A stretch of DNA of 64,000 nt from Gossypium raimondii (Eukaryota; Streptophyta; Magnoliopsida; Malvales; Malvaceae): positions 52,300,390-52,364,389 of the forward strand of contig NC_068576.1 in NCBI RefSeq assembly GCF_025698545.1, given 5' to 3'. The notes under the pieces are model-generated. The model made no database searches. It was given only the letters and a program-made list of their open reading frames with translations, and was not told the DNA's origin. The first letter of the stretch is position 1, and every line of letters begins with the position of its first letter. A program made the translations under genes and the position numbers. This document shows positions 28,201 through 40,758 of the stretch, piece after piece.

Positions 28201-30508
28201 CCTGCTGGAATTTTTGTTAGTCGGGTAGAGGTATGATATTTCGTAAATGCTTTTGGCTTAGTTTTGAAAGTTTAGGGAGCTAAGCGTTAGTTTCTAAATT
28301 CGAGTTATGAATTTCACAAAAATTTTTCTACATGAATAAATTCTCCTGCATAAATTCTCTGGCAAACTAATTATGATTATTGAGAAATCATCACTGGATA
28401 AATACTATTGGTGGACAAATTTTCTATCTTTGGTGAGGATTCACTTAGTACTGTGGTTTTGTAATTAACTTACCTGCTGACAGTCTTTTGCTTCCTGAAA
28501 TTGCATTGTTATTGAAAGATCAGGGTTGCAAATTTACTTATTGCATATTGACTTTGAACTGTGTGATCAAAATATTAACATGGTGTTTCATTTTGTCGTA
28601 ACCTATATTCATGGTTCTGGAAATGCTTTTGTTCTTCTCCATTAACTCCCATTTTTGCTCTGTGGTAAAAATTGCAGGAAATCGGGTTTGAATGTGTTCC
28701 AACATCTCTCATGGAACAAGTGATCAACTTTCTGAATGTAAGCAGTTGTATGCTTTATATGTTTTTGTGATGTTTTCTTCATATCTAATTTTCTGTTACT
28801 TCAGGATGTGAGGGAAGATCTGAGATGTTCGATGGCGAAGGATATTGTCACAATCAAGAATGAGAGTCTAAATATGGCTGCAGGTCCTGGATCGACTGAA
28901 GAAGTATCTAGCGCTTGTGAAGAGAAATTGGAGTTGCCTAAAGATGCTCATTTGGACTTCCAGAAAAAGATTACTTTCTCTAAACATGAGAAGCCAGACT
29001 TGGGTTCCAGTTCCTTATTGTGCAAGGGAGAAGTGTACAAGCAACTTCTTGGTATGTATTAAGTTTGAGAAGTAAATAAATTGAAGGTTAATGCTCTTGA
29101 CAGTTTACACCGTATTTGTGAGATTGCATGTTCTAGGCTTGGATTATGAGATACTGTCAATTGCAATTTTAGGCAATAGAGCTGGTGACATTCATGATTT
29201 GACCCCTTCTATCTCTCTTCTTATGATAACCCAAAGTTTTTAATTGTTGTATTGCGTCACTAATAATGTGCAAAACAGAAATGGAAAAGGAAGATGATCT
29301 TCTTGATCAGTTGTGGAAGTCTAGAAGCTTGGCTCTGGAGAGGGTAAGAGGAAATCGGCAGCATATTATCCTAGTAGCATCATTGATTGATCGCATACCC
29401 AACCTTGCTGGATTGGCACGTACCTGTGAGGTATGCTGGTTATTAAGTTGTATTTCTTTTTTCTTAGTACCTTGATTCTTATTTATCATTTATTATTTTG
29501 AAGTTAGTATTGCAATTTATTTAGCATGTCTACGGTTCACACAAACACTCCTAAGTCTTGTTCCTTTCAGGTTTTTAAAACACAGGGGTTAGCTGTTGCA
29601 GATGCAAAAATAGTACAGGACAAACAGTTTCAACTCATCAGGTTCTGATGATAGTTTTCATTTGTGCTATAACTCTCTGTATCACCCTTATTTGTTTGGC
29701 ATTTATCATATGAAAAATGAATGCCCCTTCACGTTAGGTGAATGATTGTGTTCTTCTGTAACTAGAGTTATGACCTGCCTTCTGTTTGGTTGAGACTTAA
29801 CTGAAGATGATATGCTAAATTAAGAACAAACATATAATAGGCATTAAAACTCAACGAAAAATAAATGTGGACACTGTGATTGTTATATCTGAGTGCTAAA
29901 CTAAATAGCAAACAAAAATTGACGTATCATCCACTTACATAAACTGTGCTCTGCAGTGTGACAGCAGAGAAATGGGTTCCTATTATAGAGGTCCCAGTAA
30001 ATAGTGTGAAACAATTCTTGGAGAAAAAGAAGCGGGAAGGTTTTTCGATCTTGGGACTAGAGCAAACTGCAAACAGTGTACCTCTTGATCAGTATATCTA
30101 TCCGAAAAAGACTGTAAGTGATCCTCTGACAAGTCTGTTTGGCATTTTGCTATCAAGTTATTACTCGGCCTTGTTGCTAGCTTTTTTACAATAAGCCCAG
30201 GTGTTATTTCATCAATTCTGTTGGGCTTTTAATTTTAGCATTTTCAGTTTCCATTATCAGCAGAAGGTGGTTCTCTAAAAAAATTAACTACCGACTTGAA
30301 TCGATGCAGTGAGGGAATTAATGTCTGTGTTCTATTGTCTTGGTAGGTGTTGGTTCTTGGGCGTGAAAAAGAGGGCATACCAGTGGATATAATCCATGTT
30401 CTGGATGCTTGCATCGAGATACCTCAGCTGGGAGTTGTTCGTTCACTTAATGTACATGTGAGTGGAGCCATTGCTCTATGGGAGTACACTCGACAGCAAC
30501 GATTGTGA
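13214..30508 (+). CDS. SpoU-type tRNA (guanosine-2'-O) methyltransferase, Trm3/TARBP1-like, 35 exons
   Basis: Homologue of yeast Trm3 and human TARBP1, which 2'-O-methylate G18 of tRNAs; the Arabidopsis counterpart is At4g17610. Exon starts-ends: 13214-13369, 13517-13607, 13980-14074, 14191-14720, 14824-15034, 15138-15449, 16240-16393, 16499-16636, 17277-17348, 18382-18668, 18786-18899, 19680-19924, 20788-21030, 21157-21312, 21575-21712, 21792-22034, 22997-23124, 23516-23639, 23797-23958, 24164-24311, 24402-24502, 24900-25061, 25583-25630, 25727-25834, 26329-26403, 26750-26800, 27216-27359, 27452-27582, 28143-28230, 28677-28737, 28805-29051, 29279-29430, 29571-29641, 29957-30113, 30347-30508. 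They total 5505 nt = 1834 aa plus stop, with no internal stop. Residues ~1-1650 are an alpha-helical-repeat-like region. The SPOUT domain is the last ~150 aa: [12 protein letters not shown] (motif 1, ~1694), [11 protein letters not shown] (motif 2, ~1782) and [20 protein letters not shown] (motif 3, ~1805), which bind S-adenosylmethionine in the knot. Start: first ATG in the frame that continues into exon 2. Confidence 0.95.
20060..20334. mobile_element. MITE in intron 12 of the Trm3-like gene
   Basis: A 275-bp foldback flanked by TTAA on both sides (20056-20059 and 20335-20338). The left end is TGGTAAGGCTTA; the reverse complement of the right end is CATTAGGCTCAA. Inner parts also pair (GATACCTAAACTAT against GGCACCTAAACTAT, and the stem around AATAAGAAC-TGACATGTGGCATGTTCTTATT). 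Non-coding. The TTAA/TTA duplication would fit a PIF/Harbinger- or piggyBac-type element; the family is not determined. Confidence 0.8.
23985..24104. repeat. Tandem duplication (~60 bp) in intron 19 of the Trm3-like gene
   Basis: Units 23985-24043 and 24044-24104 both run GCATGAATT-ATGGGT..TTGGTGTT.GTGTAAGGGTGT...GTGCAT.TGTGTTGTT, with a handful of differences. GT-rich on the sense strand and upstream of the exon-20 acceptor. Confidence 0.85.
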
Positions 30509-32960
30509 TACGTTAGAAGTAATTTTCAAACTTTACTTGTCATTTTATACTCGAAATCAGCAGCCTTGGACATCTCTATCCTTTCCATTTAAATGAATCA
30601 TTTTGTACCCCAATATCTTCAGTTTCTATCATTTGGCAGGTTGTAAATTAATTTGTTGTATCTGATTTGTAATTTGATAATGTACTATTTTTGGGAATTA
30701 TGCCCTTGGGACCTCTCTTTCTTAAATAAATGGTACTTCTATAATTGTACCTTTTTTTAACTATATAAACGTACCTGATTGGTTACTATATTTCATAAAA
30801 TAATTATTTATTAGACATTTCTTTGGAACACCTAGTACAATCTCAGTTCAAATTCAAGGAATATTATATGTTTTAATGTGTGCTGAAGTGTTAATAAATA
30901 TTCAATTAATAGAATAACATTGATTGCAATTTTACGATGATTATTATTTACTACAACCGTTGTAGGGTTTTTGAATTTTATTGCTGTCTTCTTCTAATTT
31001 TCGCTTTTAAATACTAATTAACGGCATTTGGTGGTGCTTTAAAAGTTTAATCCATAAATTAGTTTTTTTTTGAAATATCATAAAATGATATTTAAGTCTT
31101 TTTCTATTTTGGTATTTATATATTTTCTTTGATCATAAGTAATATTTAAGCTACTTGCTCATTAAATTGTTGAGTCTAATTTAAAAAAAAAACTTAAAAA
31201 CTATATATATATTTTATATTCTGATCTTGAAAATTATTTTTGATGATCTCTAAAGTGCTTTTTAATTATTAGTAAAAGATTTTAAGATCATTGTTTGAAT
31301 TAATGAAAGTATCAACTTGAGAAAAGTGGAAAATGATATAATTTAATTATTAAGTTAAGGATTGAATTTTGTGAGGATGTACTTTTATATCAAATTTGAG
31401 TAGTCATTTGCTACTTGCTGGTTGATAATTCCAAAATCAAAGTTATTTGTTACTTATTTTAGTAGGATTTTAAGATTTGTAGTTATCTTTATAAGTTAAT
31501 TTTGTTAAATATAGGTATTTTATTTTATCAATGTTTTAAGTTAATTATATATTTATAGTTTTAAATCGAATTAATTTTCAATGTGCTTTTATTCAATGTA
31601 GGTCCGACAAAACATAAGAAAGAATTTATTGACATAAGTAAATCTTCGTGGCAATGGAAAATTTCTCTACTCAAACAAGCGACTTTTTGCCTTAAGGGTT
31701 ATAAAAAAGGGAAAAAGAAATAAAAAAGAGGGGGAGAGAAGAAAAAAGAGGAACCCTCAAAGTTTCACATATTAACAATCGACGGATTCCAACAAGAACA
31801 CAGAGTTTCTCCATCATTTTTTTCATTTTAATTTTAAGATGTTTCTCAAATTCTCCATGAACTAATTTCTTTTCTAGAGTTACAATAGATTCATGCTTAG
31901 TTAATTGACTGTTATCTATTTCATCTTTTTTATTGTTAATAAAATTTAGATTATTTATTCATTTTGCTCATCTTTGATAATAGTTTGGTCAATTATTAGT
32001 TTGACAAACTTAAAGAAATTGGAAGAATATTTTTCATTTTAGGTATAGTATGGGTCAATGCATGATTTTTAATTAGGATAGGAATATATTTGATTACCTT
32101 GTATAGCCATAATTGAGGTAATTCTTAACCAATTTGGTCTACGTTATTGGCATAAGAATATAATACAATAGTTGAATTAATTTAGTTCTTTAATTGCTCA
32201 TAAGAGGAGGTAGTTTAGCTCCCAGTTAGTAATCAACTCTATTAGGGTAAACCGGTGAATATAGATTAATTAACTAATGTATTGGATGAAATTGTAATCC
32301 TAGACTTTTACTATTGATTGTTTATTTGCTTCAATTTGCGTTACGTACGTATTTTTAACTTTTGTAGGATCAATATTTTATTCTACTTATAATAATGATA
32401 TATATACTTATATGTGCAATTTTCAGTCAACAATTTAAACCCATTAGATGTGGTAAAATAACAAACATTGGTAATGAGATTAATATTATAGTAAATAACA
32501 CTAAATTGAGGAGTACAAATAAAGTAATATGTTTAGTGAATAATTTATATGTTTATTGAGCATTATAAACTTAGTTTTTTTTTTGTTTGAAGTTATGGAT
32601 AGGAGTAATTATTGTATAAAAAATAAATTATTTATATTTAAAATTTTGATATATTTTATTTATATATTAATAAGTTCTTTTAACAATACATTTTAATCAG
32701 TTAAATGAGTATTTTATATTTGTATAAATTTAGTTATTAAATTATAGATGAATATATATTCAAAATAAAAATGTAAAGAAATTAAAATAAAAAAGAGTTG
32801 AAATCGAAACCTTTTTTTCCGAACAAGATCCAACAGTTGCAGTAGAGGATAAATACAGGGAGAATTCTCCAAGCGCCCTCTGCCATGTGTGGGTTTCCTG
32901 TTTCCATTTATAAAGTGTGGATTGCACCGTCTCAAATAAATGCAATATAAAACATATATG
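30509..32960. other. Intergenic, AT-rich, no gene recognised
   Basis: It starts with the 3' UTR of the methyltransferase gene. From ~31300 to ~32350 the sequence has the texture of retroelement LTR/leader DNA (low-complexity A/T runs, a purine-rich GGGAAAAAGAAAT... tract at 31705-31755), but I found no paired ends or coding domains and do not call an element. Confidence 0.5.
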
Positions 32961-32963
32961 TTT

Positions 32964-35341
<2,378 letters not shown>

Positions 35342-35712
35342 TAACCAATCCTTCTTCTGTTCACTGTAATATATTGCTTTTGTAAATACCTGCAGGCTTT
35401 ATTTTGTACCTTGTTTCAATGGAGTGTTAGTGACTTTTAACCTCATATTGAGCCTCCTACACAAATTAAAGAGTCTTGGCCAAGAGCTGGGAAAGTAAAT
35501 AAAGCAAAGGGTCTAATACCATGTCAATCACATGTTAGAAACATCAACTGGAATCTTCATATATTAAGCATTGCATTGATACTTAAAATAATGCTCATAA
35601 CAGTTCAAGATTACAACTTAATAACCTATTCAAATTTCGATCCTTGCTTACTCACAAATAGGGGAAAACTACAACTACAGGATTGTTAAAAAGACAGAGA
35701 ATTCCAATTGAA
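35342..35712. other. Convergent 3' UTR gap between GDH2 and LIL3
   Basis: These 371 bp must hold the 3' UTRs and polyadenylation sites of two convergent genes. AATAAA-like elements on each strand could serve (e.g. AGTAAATAAAG at 35491-35501 for the plus gene). Transcript overlap is possible but not visible from sequence. Confidence 0.6.
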
Positions 35713-36669
35713 CTAGTTACTATTGGAACCATTGTTGTCATCCTGCCATGTCGCTTGCCATTGCTTGTCAGAAAAGGTGGTCTCTTCAATCAGTTTCTTG
35801 ATGTTATCTAAATCCTCATTCTTCCTGATTAAAAGCACTCCCACAACTGCTACAAACAACAGAGTTTTGGAAAAGAAGTTGCCCATTTGGTCAACCAGAC
35901 CTACTCCAGTCAAGCTATCCACAAGGTAAGCCATGAAGAACCCTATCATTGCTGCCCGGCCTGCACAAAACTCAAAACCACAAATTATGGTTAAAACATT
36001 ATAGGTCTTCACACTATATCAAGACGAGAAGGATATAGATTTTTTCACAAACCATTGAGCAATTCAGCTTCAGGTAGATGGAATCTCTTCATCCATGCCC
36101 ACCAAGGAATGATGGATGTATCAAACACTACAGGGTCTTCATTACTGGTGGTTTCTGGATTATCCTGGAGCCATTTTCTTCTCCTGACCTCTGAGAAAAG
36201 GGTTCAAGTAACAAACAAGAGGAATCAATAAATAGGGAATATTATTGGACTATAGTGCCAAATATAGCAGAGAATCACCAATGTAAGTCTAAGAAGTGTT
36301 ACCAGCATCAATAACAGCATCCCAGTCAGGGGTTCCATCTTTTGCAAACTGTTGCAAGTCCCAAGTGCCTCCAATCCACCTAGGGTCCTCAAACTTGCTC
36401 AAAACCTCAGCATCTGCAGCCGAGGTGGTCATAGCCGCTCCGTTAGACCCAGCAGAGGCCTCCACGGCGTTTTCAATCTGGTTGGATGCTGGGTCTTCGA
36501 CAGCAGCAACAGAAGCTGAAAACCCAACTTCATTGTCTGGTAAAGACTTGGGAATAGTGGATAGTAGAAGAAAGGGTCTCTTGAAAGGGAGAGAAAGAGT
36601 TGAATTGTGGGTTAAGTGTGGTCTGACAGAGAAAGATGTAGGTAGAGGAGGAGGAGAAAACGTAGCCAT
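35713..36669 (-). CDS. LIL3: Light-harvesting-like protein 3 (LIL3), 3 exons
   Basis: Thylakoid membrane protein of the extended LHC family that anchors and stabilises geranylgeranyl reductase and protochlorophyllide oxidoreductase for chlorophyll and tocopherol synthesis. The exons are 36669-36303, 36190-36053 and 35960-35713, summing to 753 nt = 250 aa plus stop with GT-AG introns. Residues 1 to ~60 are a Ser/Pro-rich chloroplast transit peptide. A conserved segment ([14 protein letters not shown]...DWDAVIDAE) is followed by RRRKWL and PETTSN, then the LHC motif [13 protein letters not shown] (~165-177) starting the first membrane helix, and a second helix around [14 protein letters not shown]. 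The C-terminus is acidic. Closest recalled relative: At4g17600, whose Arabidopsis neighbour At4g17610 is the SpoU methyltransferase also found in this window. Confidence 0.96.
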
Positions 36670-37844
36670 GGATATGGGCTTTTTGAGGGTTGGGTTATTG
36701 ATGAAGTGATGAGTGTTTTTATTAGTTTGAATTCATGGCTGAGTTTAGTTTGTCTGGACTCTGGAGTGGAGTGTGTTCTGAGGTTGTCACTTGTCAGTTA
36801 TCCTATGCCTGTAGTATTATTAATATTTCGACTTTAAAAGGAAAATAAATAATAAATTGGCTTCACTTTACTTTTTTACGACTTCATAATAAATGTAGTG
36901 AAAATCATGCCTGTATTCATGCCTACTTTAATTTCTTGTTGAAAGCGTCTTGATTACGCCACTTTCTCTGTTCCCACTTTGGACTTTTCCAAGCCTTTTT
37001 AGGTTCGGCTTTAGGAGATTTTCATAAGGGTGATTATCATAAATTCCGGACTAAGTTAACCGGTTATCATAAATTCCTCCAAATGAGTGAAGAAAGTTGG
37101 AGGCTTTGATCATAGATTCTCAACTTCAACTCCAATGCAAATCTGATGGTTTTGATAAAGGAAATACTTGTGTTTGTTTGTCCTCACTCCTCATATTCTT
37201 ACAGTTTTTTTATGTTGTGTTTTTTATGGGAAGGGAGGTTGAGCTTCCCATTTTTTACTTCATATTAACCTGAAAATAGTTAATTTTACGATATTTTTTA
37301 AAAATCAAGTATAAAATATAATAAGATAGATGTATGTTTTAAAATTTTAAAGGTAAATTATTTAAACAATAATGTTAATAAAATAAAATAAAATATTAAA
37401 ATTATAAAATTCAACATTAAATGATAAGTAGTCTTTATCCACTTATCATTTTTCATATTTTCATTGAAAAATTCTATTATTTATTATTACACATGTAATT
37501 TTAAAATTTTAAAGGTAAATTATTTAAAAGATAATGTTAAAAATAAAATAATAAAAATTTAAAAATCAACATTAAGCGATAAGTAATATGTGTAAGTTTT
37601 AAAATTTTAAAAAGTAAATTATTTTAAAGATAACGTTAAAAATAAAATAAAATAATAAAATTTAAAAAAATCAACATTAAACCCTTATCTATTTATATTT
37701 TTCACATTTTTTTATTGAAAAATTCCAAATTCTTTAAATGCCAAATGATTGATTAGGAGTCTATTACACAAAAGGGGGCGCTGAATGGCTATTTCAGCCT
37801 CTTCCCCGAATGTCATCCTTTTCTTCCTTAGAAAATACCCTTTT
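36670..37844. other. LIL3 upstream region and AT-rich intergenic
   Basis: Holds the LIL3 promoter (minus strand, ~36670-36800) and, at 37330-37690, three imperfect repeats listed separately. No gene seen. Confidence 0.6.
37336..37690. repeat. Three imperfect AT-rich repeat units
   Basis: The phrase TTTTAAAATTTTAAAGGTAAATTATTT, or a close variant, recurs at about 37337, 37499 and 37595. Each time it is followed by ATAATGTTAA / ATAACGTTAA, A/T-rich AAATAAAAT runs and (TC)AACATTAA. Copies 1 and 2 also share a TTATC...TTTTTCA(T)ATTTT-CATTGAAAAATTC segment, which recurs after copy 3. Spacings of ~163 and ~96 bp indicate unequal duplications. Confidence 0.8.
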
Positions 37845-38128
37845 CTTCCCGGAATGGTTATTCCGTTATTGGAAAGTGGATGGGAGCAACCTCCACTGGA
37901 CTTGGTATCGTATTTATATTGGATAGTGTACTTGGGGAATGCCACTAGTTCCTTCTGTCACAATGTTAACATTGGCTGATTTTCTTTACCTTGAACTTGA
38001 AGATTAGCAGAAGCTTATTTACTTGTACATGAACTCCACTGGAACAACCGAGGTATGCTTTTCTTATTGAAAGTTGACCGCGTTGTAGCCTGTAGGGGCA
38101 TAAGTGTAGTATTTTCTGTGGTTATGGG
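37845..38128 (+). pseudogene. Decayed genomic copy of CLPR4 exon 2 and flanking introns
   Basis: Aligns with CLPR4 at about 41290-41585. It has the end of intron 1, all of exon 2 (GGTTATTCCGTT, TGGGAGCAACCTCCAC, ACTTGTACATGAACTCCACT), the exon-2 donor (GAGGTATGC) and ~70 bp of intron 2 (TTTCTTATTGAAAGTTGACC). Because it carries intron sequence it arose by DNA duplication, not retroposition. Damage: the exon-2 acceptor AG is lost (GGAATGGTTATT versus GATAGGTTATT), there is a 6-nt deletion near 37905, a +1 insertion near 37936, and GAG became TAG at 38005-38007. No other CLPR4 exons are nearby, so it cannot encode a Clp subunit. Confidence 0.9.
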
Positions 38129-38457
38129 CTTCGATTAGTTATATTTTAATGTGTATTATTTCTTTCCTAGTTTCACATCTATGGTTTTAAAATAATTTTT
38201 CCTGGAAAAAAGTTTCAGTCAATTCTTATTAGAATGATACTAACTAATAAATAGTTTTGCGTCATACGAACAAATTGTTTGACCTAACTCTGCTGACATT
38301 TTATGCGTTACTCTACAAGAAATGCCTGAGATATTGCCACATGTACTGCCCATTCTTTTTATAAGAAGGTAACCATCTCCCAGTTATAGTTTTCAACTTT
38401 GCAAATATAATCTCCAGCTTCATTCTTGTGAAAATTCCCATTATCAGATACTGCAGA

Positions 38458-39902
38458 ATGGATGAGCAGTTGCGGATGGCGGCCAAAAATGGAGACGTTG
38501 ATGCATTGTATGTAAAACTCGCCCAGGACCCATATCTTCTAGACCGTATTGATCACTTACCGATTGTTGATACCCCGTTGCACGTTGCTGCCATTGCAGG
38601 AAAGCATCATTTTGCCATGGAAGTTGCAAACTTGAAACCCTCACTTGCTTGGAAGCTAAATCACGTGGGACTCAGTCCTATGCATCTTGCTTTGCAGCAC
38701 AAATGCACCAAAATGGTGAGAGGGCTAATCACAATCAACAGTCAGCTTATCCGAGTGAAAGCAAAGGGGATGATCACACCTTTACACTATCTGGCGCAGA
38801 CAGAGGATCCTGATCTACTAGCTGAACTTTTATCTGCTTGTCCGTCATCTATTGAAGACACCACAATTCACTGTGAGACTGCTGCCCATGTTGCTATTAA
38901 AAACTGCTCAATCAGATGTTTCAAAGTCCTTCTTGGATGGCTTCGACGAGTCAACAAAGAAGACATTCTGAACTGGAAAGATGAGGATGGTAACACTGCA
39001 CTGCATATTGCCATATCTACTAATCAGACAGAGGCAAGTTTTAATTATTTGCTATATATGAATGATTTCGAAACATAATAATTGTAGACTAATTAAATTT
39101 TATTTTGATCATGAAGGTGGTGAAGTTGTTGGTTAAGCATGCGAATGTGAATGTCAAGAACTTCAATGATTTGACAGCTATGGACATATTTCACCTTCAA
39201 GGATCATTACAGAACACTGAAATTGGTAAGATTCTAAATAAAGCTAAAGCAAAAAAAGCATCTGATCTTACCTCAAATATGACTCTTGGAGATTACTTGA
39301 GCAAGGAACTTACTCTGATTGATAAACGAGACAAATATTTTGGAATCAACATCCAAAATAATCCCAATGACAACCGAACTGTAATCCTTGTGGTGGCTAT
39401 ACTGATTGCAACAGCCACCTACCAGGCGGGGCTTAGTCCTCCTGCTGGGTATTGGCAAGATGATTATAAACCTCCAGCAAACAATGGCACCACCAACAAC
39501 ACCCACAATAGCAGCCTTGGGGATGGGCAAAGGCAACACCGGGCAGGACAAATGATAATGAGTCCTGCTGATCTTTTCTATTTCTTAGCTGTTAATGGTT
39601 CAGCATTTCATCTGTCAGTTTGGACGATTCTGGTTATTATAATCGGCCTCCCATTTTCGAGAGCTGTCTATATATCAACATGGTTGCTTCTTCAGGCTTA
39701 TTATTCTTCCATGACAGCGACCTTTCCAACACAGGGAAGTGTGGCTTTAACTGTTGGGAGGTTTTTATACATAACCTTCACTGTCATATCCGCCGGTGTG
39801 GCATACATGATTCCTCGGAGAGCATTTTGTAACCACCAAAAGCTTAAACGTCGGGTGGATACAATGCGAGGAAGCAGTGTACTTACCCGTCCCGAAAATT
39901 AA
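38458..39902 (+). CDS. BDA1-like ankyrin-repeat/PGG-domain membrane protein, 2 exons
   Basis: Exons 38458-39033 and 39117-39902 give 1362 nt = 453 aa plus stop. The intron (39034-39116, 83 bp) uses a GC donor: AG|GCAAGT, with acceptor GAAG|GTGG. It joins ...TNQTE to VVKLLVKHAN in frame at the conserved ankyrin helix. Residues ~1-250 are ankyrin repeats (DTPLHVAAIAGKHHFAMEV, GLSPMHLALQHK, MITPLHYLAQ, GNTALHIAIS). A PGG domain follows (RTVILVVAILIATATYQAGL, SPPAGYWQDD) with about four hydrophobic segments, the later ones near FHLSVWTILVIIIGLPF, AVYISTWLLLQAYY and FLYITFTVISAGVAYMI. Members such as Arabidopsis BDA1 act in leaf immunity signalling at the plasma membrane; the exact role here is unknown. 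The ATG at 38458 was chosen; no other in-frame ATG lies between it and the upstream GTG at 38428. Confidence 0.9.
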
Positions 39903-40758
39903 AGCAGGGTATTTGCTGTTATGTTATTCTAGGGTTGAAATCTGTGTAAAGATTTGTCGATATATAGCATAGATACACACTACTTGTTTGGTTTTGGAGT
40001 TGTCTAGTTACTCAAGACTCAAGATGTCATATGCTCTGTTCCTTCACTTTTTATTGCTAAAACTTGTACTCGTAAGTCAGCATGCAACTTTCCCAAGAAT
40101 GTAGAGACCCCTAAAATGTAATGCATTATAATACTACTATTGTTTACACTTGCTTATCAAATATCATTATATATGAAATAATTTATATTTAAAACTCACA
40201 TTCAAATCCTTTTAAATGTGATAGGAGGTTGAAAATAAGGAATCCACCATTTTTACAACCTTCCATTTTAGGGACACAAATTCTTAGAAGTCATCTTAGT
40301 ATTCTACTATAACTTCAAGAGCTTTCAACACGCAACAATATATCTATATCAAAATCAATTTCGCTATTGATATTTATACTTAAAAATTCAGTCAAAAAAT
40401 ATATATTATATGTTCATAATACAATATATGATATAATTTCTCAATCTGAGTATACGTAATAAGTAGTACTTTTTCTATTTGATATTTTATTTTTTGGCAT
40501 AAAAATCAATTTTCAAGCATAACAATGAAGGCCGCAAAAAGTCGAAAGAATGCCACCTATTAAACGACAACGTTTACTGTGAAGGGGAAAAACCGAAAGA
40601 AAATAAGATAAAATAATTCGGGCTAACCCAACCCGTTTCAAGATTCCTATCGGAGTTGATCCGGATATAGTTTTCCAATTTCCTTGTTTTGAGTATTAGA
40701 ATTTCTTTTTTTACACTCTCGTCCAAAACACTGCTCTCTCGAAGCACTATAGCCATCA
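39903..40758. other. Intergenic: ankyrin gene 3' UTR, CLPR4 promoter
   Basis: 856 bp, AT-rich. From ~40520 the base composition becomes more balanced, which fits the CLPR4 promoter/5' UTR. A short perfect inverted repeat TAAACG-ACAA-CGTTTA lies near 40561-40576. No gene. Confidence 0.55.

Noticed and set aside
31300-32350. Possible old LTR upstream of GDH2
   Set aside because: Texture only; no termini, target duplication or domains could be defined.
38428-38457. Upstream GTG start for the ankyrin gene
   Set aside because: Nuclear plant genes start at ATG; the ATG at 38458 matches the family N-terminus.
39034-39078. Read-through end of ankyrin exon 1 as a short separate gene
   Set aside because: The downstream frame continues the ankyrin repeat and PGG domain; the GC-AG intron explains the break.
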